Positions 1 to 5,279 of a DNA stretch of 5,279 bases are shown here, piece by piece. The stretch lies in NCBI GenBank assembly GCA_030040475.1, contig JASHTQ010000380.1, positions 1-5,279 of the forward strand, written 5' to 3'. Every line of letters starts with the position of its first letter. The stretch's first letter is position 1. Origin of the DNA: Streptosporangiaceae bacterium. GTDB taxonomy: Bacteria; Actinomycetota; Actinomycetes; Streptosporangiales; Streptosporangiaceae. The position numbers and the translations under genes are program-made. The notes beneath the pieces were generated by a model. It was not told the origin of the DNA. It saw nothing but the letters and a program-made list of their open reading frames with translations, and did no database searches.

Positions 1-178
1 CGAGGGCGCCGCTGGCCACGCCGAGCCGCCACACGCCGGGCAGCGCCGCGTCACGGTGAGTCTGCCCTGCCCCCGGCGGTGGCTGGGCCGGCTGGGCCGG
101 CTGGGCCGATTGGGCCGTGGCTAGCGCGCCGGCCGTGCCGCGTGGGGCGCCTCGGGCCGGCTCGCGGCTGTCCGTCAT
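1..178 (-). CDS. ABC-2 type transporter permease, N-terminal fragment (cut by left edge)
   Basis: An ATG at 178 opens a frame that stays free of stops to the left edge, giving 59 codons. The start shares four bases (ATGA) with the stop of the ATP-binding subunit gene, the usual arrangement for translationally coupled ATPase/permease pairs, and this is the main reason to call it. The product begins with a long polar, Ala/Pro/Gly-rich tail (residues 1-43) that includes three QPA units. It then reads ALPGVWRLGVASGAL, which looks like the stretch leading into the first membrane helix of an ABC-2 permease. No complete transmembrane segment is visible, so the family rests mostly on context. The protein would form the membrane channel of the exporter encoded with the upstream ATPase. 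The substrate cannot be read from this fragment. Confidence 0.7.
   Translation of the reverse strand, partial: MTDSREPARGAPRGTAGALATAQSAQPAQPAQPPPGAGQTHRDAALPGVWRLGVASGAL
83..109. repeat. Three 9-bp tandem repeats inside the permease gene
   Basis: The unit CTGGGCCGG occurs at 83-91 and 92-100, then as CTGGGCCGA at 101-109. On the minus strand the units encode successive Gln-Pro-Ala triplets (S-A-Q-P-A-Q-P-A-Q-P) in the cytoplasmic N-terminal tail of the permease. A 9-bp unit keeps frame when copies are gained or lost, so tail length may vary between strains. Confidence 0.85.
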
Positions 179-1032
179 GGCCTTGCCTCCGATATCAGGT
201 CCAGGTAGATGTCCTCGAGAGTCGGCCGGGTGACGGTCAGGCCCGGTACCTCGCCGTCGAACTCCCGCGCCAGCTCGGCCACCAGTCGCGTCGGGGTGGT
301 CGTCTGCACCGTCGTGCGTGCGGTTTTTCCCGGTGCGTCCCAGCTCACGCGGGCGGCCGCCGCTGCCCGGCCGCCGAGCGAGACGGGATCACCCGACGCG
401 ACGATGCGCCCGGCGGCGATCACCGCGATCCGGTCGGCCAGCGCCTCGGCCTCGTCCAGGTAGTGGGTGGTCAGCAGGATCGTGGTGCCGTCGCCGCGCA
501 GGGTCCTGATCAGGTCCCAGAACTGGCGGCGCGCCTCCGGGTCGAAGCCGGTCGTCGGCTCGTCGAGGAAGAGCAGCTCCGGCTGCCCCACGATGCCGAG
601 CGCGACGTCCAGCCTGCGGGTCTGGCCGCCGGAGAGCTTGCTGATCCGCGACCGCGCCTTCCCGGTGAGCCCGACGAGATCGATCACCTCCTCGGGCGGG
701 CGCGGCCTTGGGTAGAACGACCCGAAGTGCCGCACCATCTCAAGCACGGTGAGCTCGGGTCCGGTGCTCGAGAGCTGCAGGACGATGCCGATCCTCGCCC
801 GCCAGGCGCGGCCGCCGCGGCCGGGATCCTGGCCGAGGACCTCCGCCGTGCCCCCGTCGCGACGGCGGAATCCCTCGAGGATCTCGACGGTGGTTGTCTT
901 GCCCGCGCCGTTCGGGCCGAGCAGGGCGAACACCTCGCCACGGCCGATATCGAGGTCGATTCCGTCGACCGCGGCCACGTCCCGGTAGCTTTTGCGCAGG
1001 TCCCTGACCGTGACGGCCGCGCCGTTATCCAT
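175..1032 (-). CDS. ABC transporter ATP-binding protein (ABC-2 / drug-exporter type)
   Basis: A 285-residue nucleotide-binding subunit that would power an ABC-2 type exporter from the cytoplasmic face. All nucleotide-binding motifs are present: Walker A GPNGAGKTT at residues 39-47, Q-loop Q86, signature LSGGQTRRLD at 133-142, Walker B LLFLDEP at 153-159, D-loop GFDP at 162-165 and the H-loop H190 in TTHYLDEAEAL. The ABC domain spans about residues 6-215; the remaining 70 residues form the C-terminal extension common in the CcmA/DrrA-like group, ending TLEDIYLDL. The frame stays open far upstream, but ATG 1032 (MDNGAAVTVRDLRKSY) places the family's usual N-terminus correctly, and longer versions would run into the preceding gene. 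No good Shine-Dalgarno sequence precedes it. The stop overlaps the permease start by four bases. DrrA-like exporters carry antibiotics or lipids, but the substrate here is unknown. The signature has Thr138 where Gln or Met is more usual. Confidence 0.95.
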   Translation of the reverse strand: MDNGAAVTVRDLRKSYRDVAAVDGIDLDIGRGEVFALLGPNGAGKTTTVEILEGFRRRDGGTAEVLGQDPGRGGRAWRARIGIVLQLSSTGPELTVLEMVRHFGSFYPRPRPPEEVIDLVGLTGKARSRISKLSGGQTRRLDVALGIVGQPELLFLDEPTTGFDPEARRQFWDLIRTLRGDGTTILLTTHYLDEAEALADRIAVIAAGRIVASGDPVSLGGRAAAAARVSWDAPGKTARTTVQTTTPTRLVAELAREFDGEVPGLTVTRPTLEDIYLDLISEARP

Positions 1033-1138
1033 GACACCAGTCTGGGTCAGCGGGAAGTCCGGCGCATCAGCCGGCCGGGCGGACCCGGTGTCGTCCGTTC
1101 GGTGGACAGCCCAGGCTGGCCGCTCCCCCGGGCGCACG

Positions 1139-2140
1139 TCAGCGGTCACCGGCGGTACCTCGGCGATCCTTAGCGGTAAGCAGCCGCTGGACTGGGCAGC
1201 CGTATGAGCACGGCCTTGGCGCGCCCTGCCAGCCCCTGGTACGGAGCACCGTGGCCACCTGCACGGCCGTCGCGCACGGCTGGTGCCTGACATCGGTCCA
1301 GCCGTACCTGAGCGTCTGCTGTCCATCCACGGCGGCAGCGTTGTCCCTCGCCTTGTCCTGCCATTGGCTCTCGGCCGGATGAGCCGCTCGCCCGTCCAGC
1401 TCCACCACCACCGCGAACTCCTCGTACACCCGATCCCGGCGCCCGCGGCGCCCGCCCGGCTTCGCGAACGGCACCTGCCGGCTCGGCGCCGGCAGGCCAT
1501 GCGCCCGCTCCACGTCACGCTCGTAGCCGAACTCCAGCACCGAATGATCGCCGCCCGCCGCCGCCACGATCAACTCGTGCAGATCCGCGCGCCAGCGCAG
1601 CTTCGTCCGCTGCGTGATCGCCGCGAGCAGCCTGGCCTCGTCGGTCAGGTTCCGCGCGAACGCCCTGGTCACCCACCCGCACACGTCATCAAACGTCGCC
1701 GCGGCCTGGGTCAGGTCCAGCACTGTCTCCTCGACCTTCGTCCGCGGCGGATATGCGCTCCCCAGGACAATCTGGTCTGCACGCTGACACCGGTGAATGC
1801 TGATCCCGGAAACAGCTGTTACCCGGCGCTGCCAAGGGATGGTTACATGAATCGGACCGGTTGGTTTATCGATAAGCCGATGGAGCTCAGCCGCCGTTTC
1901 ATGGCTGAGTACCGCGCCCCGGCCTGCCGACAGGACTGCCGCCCACAGCCGGGCGTTGCGAGCAGGGATCCCAGTAAAGGTCGTGTACACGCCGGGATAA
2001 ATCTGCCGCCATCGGTCGCCTCTTAGCCTGGACTTGATCATGTCCACTGTGAGTCCCGCCCGCAGGACCTGCGCGCGGGAGACGATGCCTGCCTGATTCA
2101 GAGCCAGGTTGCGGAGAGTAGGAGGAAGCTCACTGCCCAT
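1139..2140 (-). CDS. AbiEi-antitoxin-like N-terminal domain fused to a DUF559 (Vsr-like) nuclease domain
   Basis: A 333-residue protein of a type common in actinobacteria and functionally uncharacterised. Residues about 8-55 (LALNQAGIVSRAQVLRAGLT, then WRQIYPGVYTTF) match the winged-helix pattern at the start of AbiEi-like type IV antitoxins. Residues about 60-145 carry the middle AbiEi-like segment with LSHETAAELHRL and VEETVLDL. The C-terminal region (about 198-303) resembles DUF559, a member of the restriction-endonuclease-like fold related to Vsr: E203 in SVLEFGYE, D236 in RRDRVYEE, E247 and D249 in VVVELDG, followed by the WQDKARDNAAAVDG helix and a TLRYGW strand. The likely active-site acids are therefore kept. 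ATG 2140 fits the family start, but no Shine-Dalgarno sequence precedes it, so the message may be leaderless. No AbiEii toxin is adjacent. The N-terminal half uses codons such as AAA, CTT, ATT and GTA and is near 58% G+C, unlike its neighbours. Confidence 0.88.
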   Translation of the reverse strand: MGSELPPTLRNLALNQAGIVSRAQVLRAGLTVDMIKSRLRGDRWRQIYPGVYTTFTGIPARNARLWAAVLSAGRGAVLSHETAAELHRLIDKPTGPIHVTIPWQRRVTAVSGISIHRCQRADQIVLGSAYPPRTKVEETVLDLTQAAATFDDVCGWVTRAFARNLTDEARLLAAITQRTKLRWRADLHELIVAAAGGDHSVLEFGYERDVERAHGLPAPSRQVPFAKPGGRRGRRDRVYEEFAVVVELDGRAAHPAESQWQDKARDNAAAVDGQQTLRYGWTDVRHQPCATAVQVATVLRTRGWQGAPRPCSYGCPVQRLLTAKDRRGTAGDR

Positions 2141-2183
2141 GTCCGAAGTCTGACCGCTGGCACTGACAAAACGCGGACGAGGG

Positions 2184-2202
2184 GAATCTTCTGGGAAGAT
2201 TC
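2184..2202. repeat. Perfect 8-bp inverted repeat, candidate operator or hairpin
   Basis: GAATCTTC (2184-2191), a 3-base spacer TGG, then GAAGATTC (2195-2202): the arms are exact reverse complements. It ends about 44 bases upstream of the DUF559 gene start, a plausible place for a repressor site. As RNA it could form a stem-loop, but no run of U follows on either strand, so an ordinary intrinsic terminator is not supported. Confidence 0.6.
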
Positions 2203-2222
2203 GGGCTTCCGGGAAGATCCGG
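2189..2222. repeat. Pair of 16-bp direct repeats with 18-bp period
   Basis: TTCTGGGAAGATTCGG (2189-2204) and TTCCGGGAAGATCCGG (2207-2222) agree at 14 of 16 positions and start 18 bp apart. Each contains a small palindromic core (TTC-GGGAA). The first copy overlaps the right arm of the perfect inverted repeat. Confidence 0.75.
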
Positions 2223-2292
2223 TGCGCTCCCTGGCCCCCAATCCTCCCGCGAGCCCGTATTTTCCCAGCAAATCCGATCGCAACGGGGCGGA

Positions 2293-2325
2293 TGAGGTCA
2301 GCGGTACTTTTGAGGTTAGTGGGAC
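2293..2325. repeat. Second pair of 15-bp direct repeats, also 18-bp period
   Basis: TGAGGTCAGCGGTAC (2293-2307) and TGAGGTTAGTGGGAC (2311-2325) agree at 12 of 15 positions and are separated by TTT. The sequence differs from the GGGAAGAT units nearby, yet the period is the same. On the minus strand the pair would translate to a repeated VPLTS, which is the sign of a tandem repeat rather than of a gene. Confidence 0.65.
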
Positions 2326-2485
2326 GCGGCCTCTTGGCCTCGGCCTGAGCCTTGCGTACCCGGAGTTGCAGGACTGGGTGAAAGGGCGTGTGAGGTACAC
2401 GGGACGAACAACGCTCGACGCTTGGGCATCACTCGCTTGGTGGAGACGCGGCAACGGACGCGCGGCTGGGGCGGCGGCACCGGGG

Positions 2486-3697
2486 TCAGAGTTCGGGGAT
2501 GGGGACGTCGGGGTTGGTGAGGCGGGAGGGGTCGATTGGGCGGCGGGAGCGGATCAGGGACTGGATGTCGTCGGAGACGTCCCAGACGTTGACGTTCATC
2601 CCGGCGATCACCGCCCCTGAAGAGAGCCAGAAGGCGATGAACTCACCGGTGGCCGGGTCGCCTCGGTAGAGGATCTGGTCGTAGCTGCCGGGGAACGGCA
2701 GGCCGGCGCACTCCATGCCGAGGTCGTACTGGTCGCTGAAGAAGTAGGGCACGGGGTCGTAGACCACGGGCTGGCCGAGCATGGACTTGGCGGCGGCGGG
2801 ACCGCCGCTGCGGGCATTGGCCCAGTGCTCGACGCGGACCCGCCGGCCGAGCAGCGGGTGGAAGGAGTTCGCGACGTCGCCGGCGGCGAAGATGTTCTCG
2901 CCCGAGGTGCGGAGCGCCTCGTCGGTGAGCACGCCGTTGGACACCTCGAGTCCGGCGCGGGCGGCCAGGTCGTCGTTGGGGGCCGCGCCGATGCCGACGA
3001 CCACGAGGTCGGCGGGCACCTCCGCGCCGGCCGAGGTGATGACCATGCCGGGGCGGAACTCGACCGCGTGCTCGCCGAAGCGGAACTCCACGCCGTGAGC
3101 GCGGTGCAGGTCGGCGAAGACGCCGCCGAGTTCGGGACCGACCTGGGCGTACAGCGCGGTCGACTGCGGTTCGAGCACGGTGACCGGGCAATCGGCCGTA
3201 CGCGCGGCCGCGGTGGTCTCCAGGCCGATCCAGCCGGCCCCGGCCACGACGACCCGCGTCCCTGGCTGGAAGGCCCGGCGCAGCCGGTCGGAGTCGGAGA
3301 TCGTGCGCAGGTACAGCACCTCGTCCCGGTCGGAGCCGCCAAAGTCCAGGCGGCGCGGCGATGCGCCGGTGGCGAGCAGCAGCTTGTCGTAGTGCAGCAG
3401 CTCGGTGCCCGCCGGGCCGGATACGGTGACGGCGGCCTGGTCGCGGTCGATGGCGGTGACGGTGACGCCGGACCTCAGGTCAACGTTGTTCTGCTCGTAC
3501 CACTCGGCGGGGTGCACGAAGGCCGAATCGCGTGAGTCGTTGCCGAGCAGGTATCCCTTAGACAGTGGCGGGCGCTCGTACGGGAGCTCCTGCTCCGAAC
3601 CGACGAGCACGATCTCGCCGTCGAAGCCCTCATCCCGCAGCGTCTCTGCGGCCTTGGCGCCGGCCAGGCTGGCACCCGCGATCACGAAGGTTGGCAT
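2486..3697 (-). CDS. FAD/NAD(P)-dependent oxidoreductase, ferredoxin/rubredoxin-reductase family
   Basis: A 403-residue cytoplasmic flavoprotein that most likely passes electrons from NAD(P)H through FAD to a small iron-sulfur partner. The N-terminal Rossmann motif is GASLAGAKAAETLR (residues 8-21), followed by the family's PYERPPLSKGYLL (39-51). The second nucleotide motif GAGWIG (153-158) precedes VLEPQ; the acidic E176 at the strand end favours NADH over NADPH. VVVGIGAAPN (232-241) and the FAD-binding NIFAAGDVA (268-276) are intact, then EHWANA (290-295) opens the C-terminal reductase domain (about 315-403). Length is typical for BphA4/rhodocoxin-reductase relatives. An ATG 51 bases further upstream is in frame but would overlap dgt and adds no family sequence, so ATG 3697 is chosen. 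It starts 10 bases after the dgt stop, suggesting co-transcription. No ferredoxin, oxygenase or P450 gene is in the window, so the electron acceptor is unknown. Confidence 0.93.
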   Translation of the reverse strand: MPTFVIAGASLAGAKAAETLRDEGFDGEIVLVGSEQELPYERPPLSKGYLLGNDSRDSAFVHPAEWYEQNNVDLRSGVTVTAIDRDQAAVTVSGPAGTELLHYDKLLLATGASPRRLDFGGSDRDEVLYLRTISDSDRLRRAFQPGTRVVVAGAGWIGLETTAAARTADCPVTVLEPQSTALYAQVGPELGGVFADLHRAHGVEFRFGEHAVEFRPGMVITSAGAEVPADLVVVGIGAAPNDDLAARAGLEVSNGVLTDEALRTSGENIFAAGDVANSFHPLLGRRVRVEHWANARSGGPAAAKSMLGQPVVYDPVPYFFSDQYDLGMECAGLPFPGSYDQILYRGDPATGEFIAFWLSSGAVIAGMNVNVWDVSDDIQSLIRSRRPIDPSRLTNPDVPIPEL

Positions 3698-3707
3698 GAG
3701 ACTTAGG

Positions 3708-4931
3708 CTACGACGAGCCGGGCGCGGCGAGGCGGTGATGCCAGGCAATCGCGGACGTGTCGGTGAGGCAGGCCACCTGGTCGATCACCACGCGGCGGCG
3801 TTCGGGATCGGATCGGGCCACGTCCCAGGACGGGCGCAGCAGCGGATCGAGGGTCTGCGGCGCGCCGCGCTCGATGGCGAGGGTCAGCTCGGCCAGCAGT
3901 TCGCGCTCCCTCGCCTGCGCCTGGATCACGCCGGGCCTGGTCATCACGTAGCGCGCGGTGATCCCCTTCAGCAGCGCGCACTCCAGCCGCTGCTGCCGTG
4001 GCACGACCAGGTTCGCGGCGTACCGGTTGAGAGGGCCGCGGCCCCCGGCGAGGGTGGCTTGCTCGGCGGCTTGGCAGAAACGGCCGATCAGGTTGCTCGT
4101 CAGGTTCTTCAGGGCGGCCTGGGCGGCCGGGGTGCCGTCATAGGCGGAGGGCCAGAAGTCCGGGGTCAGCAGGGAGTCGAGGACCTCGGCGAGCTCGTCG
4201 AGCGAGACGTCGTCGTCGCAGTAGGCGGTGGCGGTGGTCTGTGTCACCAGCGCCCGTTCGGCCGGGGAGTTCAGGTCCTTGATCGTGATGAGTCCCGCGT
4301 ACAGGCCGTCTTCCAGGTCGTGGACCGAGTAGGCCACGTCGTCGGCCCAGTCCATGACCTGGGCTTCCAGGCACGAGCGGCCGGGCGGCGCGTCCTTTCT
4401 TATCCAGGTGAACACCTCGGCGTCTTCGGCGTAGGCGCCGTACTTGGTACCACGGGCCGGGTCGACGAACCACGGGTACTTGAGGGTGGCGTCCAGGGTT
4501 GCCCGGGTCAGGTTCAGGCCGGCGCCGGCGACCTTCGGCTCCAGCCGGGTGAGCAGGCGCAGCGACTGGGCGTTGCCCTCGAAGCCGCCGCACGGGGCGG
4601 CAAGCTCGTCCAGCGCGTGCTCCCCGTTGTGGCCGAACGGGCTGTGCCCGATGTCATGGGCCAGGCAGGCGGCGTCCACCAGGTCGGGATCGCAGCCGAT
4701 CTCCCGGCCGAGCTCGCGGCCGACCTGCGCGCACTCGAGCGAGTGCGTCAGCCTGGTCCTGGGGAAGTCCGCGGAGCCGGCCGCCACCACCTGGGTCTTG
4801 GCGGCCAGCCTGCGCAGGCCCGCGCTGTGCAGGACGCGGGCGCGGTCCCGCTCGAAATCGCTGCGCCCGGCCCGCTTGGGCGGCTCTTCCACCCAGCGGG
4901 CCGTGGCGCTTTCGTCATAACGTGCCGTCAT
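3708..4931 (-). CDS. dgt: Deoxyguanosinetriphosphate triphosphohydrolase-like HD-domain protein
   Basis: A 407-residue HD-superfamily enzyme that hydrolyses dGTP or other dNTPs to the nucleoside and triphosphate, thereby controlling dNTP pools. The metal-binding set is complete: H63 in RLTHSLE, H92-D93 in AHDIGHSPFGHNGE (91-104), and an aspartate in MDWADDVAYSVHDLEDG (D196 or D197). The N-terminal SDFERDRARVLHSAGLRRLAAKTQV (24-48) and the segment FEGNAQSLRLLTRLE (116-130) are also typical of the bacterial dGTPase family, and the length fits the shorter actinobacterial form. The start ATG 4931 shares one base with the ppdK stop (TAATG), with a weak CAGGT just upstream, so translation is probably coupled to ppdK. 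Family members differ in substrate preference and in activation by other dNTPs, so dGTP as the substrate is inferred from homology. Confidence 0.95.
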   Translation of the reverse strand: MTARYDESATARWVEEPPKRAGRSDFERDRARVLHSAGLRRLAAKTQVVAAGSADFPRTRLTHSLECAQVGRELGREIGCDPDLVDAACLAHDIGHSPFGHNGEHALDELAAPCGGFEGNAQSLRLLTRLEPKVAGAGLNLTRATLDATLKYPWFVDPARGTKYGAYAEDAEVFTWIRKDAPPGRSCLEAQVMDWADDVAYSVHDLEDGLYAGLITIKDLNSPAERALVTQTTATAYCDDDVSLDELAEVLDSLLTPDFWPSAYDGTPAAQAALKNLTSNLIGRFCQAAEQATLAGGRGPLNRYAANLVVPRQQRLECALLKGITARYVMTRPGVIQAQARERELLAELTLAIERGAPQTLDPLLRPSWDVARSDPERRRVVIDQVACLTDTSAIAWHHRLAAPGSS

Positions 4932-5279
4932 TACCTGCTGTCTGAGCCGCCGCTGGCCAGCGCGGCACGGCCCGCCTCCAGGCGGGCGATCGGGACGCGG
5001 AACGGCGAGCAGGACACGTAGTCCAGGCCCACCTGGTGGAAGAAGTGCACCGAGTCTGGGTCGCCGCCGTGCTCGCCGCAGACGCCGAGGTGCAGGTCGG
5101 GCCGGGCGGCCCGGCCTTCACGCACCGCGATGTCGACCAGGCGGCCGACCCCGTCCCTGTCGATGGTCTCGAACGGGGACACGCCGAAGATGCCCAGCTC
5201 GATGTACCGGCTGAAGAACGCGCCCTCCACGTCGTCGCGGGAGAAGCCCCACGTCATCTGCGTCAGGTCGTTCGTGCCG
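4931..5279 (-). CDS. ppdK: Pyruvate, phosphate dikinase, C-terminal fragment (cut by right edge)
   Basis: The last 115 or so residues of a PEP-utilising enzyme; the frame enters from the right edge and ends at TAA 4933-4931. PPDK interconverts pyruvate, ATP and phosphate with PEP, AMP and pyrophosphate in the cytoplasm. The fragment begins [16 protein letters not shown] and continues with [25 protein letters not shown], which are strongly conserved in the PEP/pyruvate-binding TIM-barrel domain of PPDK. The catalytic cysteine is visible in [10 protein letters not shown], followed by [24 protein letters not shown], the normal end of the family. The SRDD and SRY residues distinguish PPDK from PEP synthase and from PTS enzyme I. 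The internal ATG at 5257 is only a methionine within this sequence, not a start. The stop overlaps the dgt start. Confidence 0.95.
   Translation of the reverse strand, partial: GTNDLTQMTWGFSRDDVEGAFFSRYIELGIFGVSPFETIDRDGVGRLVDIAVREGRAARPDLHLGVCGEHGGDPDSVHFFHQVGLDYVSCSPFRVPIARLEAGRAALASGGSDSR

Larger units (their letters stand above)
2184..2275. repeat. Long imperfect inverted repeat, arms of about 43 bases, 6-base loop
   Basis: The arm 2184-2226 is matched by the reverse complement of 2233-2275. My hand alignment gives 27 of 36 identities in the core (2191-2226 against 2268-2233) and 31 of 43 over the full arms, around the loop CTCCCT (2227-2232). Each arm holds two copies of an approximate 18-bp unit with core GGGARRAT, so the element has four related units, two in each direction. 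Many mismatches are transitions that would be G-U pairs in one of the two RNA strands. It could be a folded RNA leader or trailer, a cluster of protein-binding sites, or a decayed interspersed repeat. Confidence 0.6.
2141..2485. other. 345-base non-coding gap rich in inverted and direct repeats
   Basis: This gap lies between the stop of the reductase gene and the start of the DUF559 gene, both on the minus strand. Frames on either strand that cross it show no recognisable domain or convincing ribosome binding site, and their translations follow the repeats (for example a VPLTSKVPLTSSAPL run on the minus strand). I saw no tRNA T-loop signature and no intrinsic terminator with a U-tract. The left two thirds hold the repeats listed separately. 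The right third (about 2326-2485) shows only minor short repeats such as GCTTGG at 2420 and 2435. The region probably contains the promoter of the DUF559 gene, but I could not identify a convincing -35/-10 pair. Confidence 0.6.

Noticed and set aside
79..1173. 364-codon open frame on the plus strand
   Set aside because: It is antisense to the ABC ATPase, has no recognisable domain and has the Arg/Gly/Pro-rich composition of a shadow frame.
1033..1518. N-terminal extension of the ABC ATPase frame, adding 162 residues upstream of 1032
   Set aside because: The added sequence is Arg/Ser/Trp-rich, has no family similarity and lies largely antiparallel in frame to the end of the DUF559 gene on the same strand. 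The ABC family start fits ATG 1032.
2164..2169. TTGTCA on the minus strand as a -35 box for the DUF559 gene
   Set aside because: At 17 bases downstream the hexamer is TCGGAC, which does not resemble a -10 element. The better hexamer CAGACT is only 11 bases away.
2184..2202. Intrinsic terminator for the reductase transcript
   Set aside because: The stem is good, but no U-tract follows on the minus strand and it lies almost 300 bases past the stop codon.
2098..2454. Minus-strand frame of 118 codons across the gap
   Set aside because: It overlaps the start of the DUF559 gene in another frame, and its only pattern (repeated VPLTS) comes from the 18-bp-period repeats.
2222..2620. Plus-strand frame of 132 codons across the non-coding gap
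   Set aside because: Its second half is antisense to the end of the reductase gene, its first half follows the direct repeats, and there is no ribosome binding site.
3705..3710. TAGCCT on the minus strand, 7 bases before the reductase ATG, as a leaderless -10 box
   Set aside because: The spacing fits, but there is no -35 element, three of its bases are the dgt stop codon, and the 10-base spacing favours co-transcription.
3405..5021. 538-codon open frame on the plus strand
   Set aside because: It is antisense to dgt and to parts of ppdK and the reductase, all with complete family motifs. Its translation is low-complexity Gly/Val/Ala/Arg, typical of a GC-rich shadow frame.

Overview
The window is GC-rich DNA. 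Sampled coding lines run near 75% G+C, synonymous positions are mostly G or C, and long spurious open frames lie on every strand. Together with the gene families this points to an actinobacterium, perhaps a Streptosporangiales or Thermomonosporaceae-like lineage; that placement is an inference. Every gene I accept is on the minus strand, so in transcription order the window reads from right to left.

Right part (5279 to 2486): a tight metabolic cluster. It begins with the C-terminus of pyruvate phosphate dikinase (ppdK, cut by the window edge). Next is dgt, a deoxynucleotide triphosphohydrolase whose start codon overlaps the ppdK stop in a TAATG junction. A FAD/NAD(P)-dependent reductase of the ferredoxin/rubredoxin-reductase type follows, starting 10 bases after the dgt stop. 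Spacing and orientation suggest one transcription unit joining C3 carbon metabolism, dNTP pool control and a redox enzyme.

Middle (2485 to 2141): 345 bases with no convincing gene but much repeat structure. It holds a perfect 8-bp inverted repeat, two 16-bp direct repeats spaced 18 bp apart, a long imperfect inverted repeat of about 43-base arms that contains both, and a separate 15-bp pair also spaced 18 bp apart. This is the most unusual stretch in the window. It may be a regulatory region or a degenerate interspersed repeat.

Left part (2140 to 1): a lone gene whose product joins an AbiEi-antitoxin-like N-terminal winged-helix region to a C-terminal DUF559 (Vsr-like) nuclease domain. Its N-terminal half is clearly lower in G+C (about 58% in sampled lines) and richer in A/T-ending codons than its neighbours, which suggests transfer. 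After 106 bases comes an ABC-2 type exporter: an ATP-binding subunit overlapping the start of its permease by 4 bases (ATGA). The permease runs off the left edge. No RNA gene, CRISPR array or insertion sequence was recognised.
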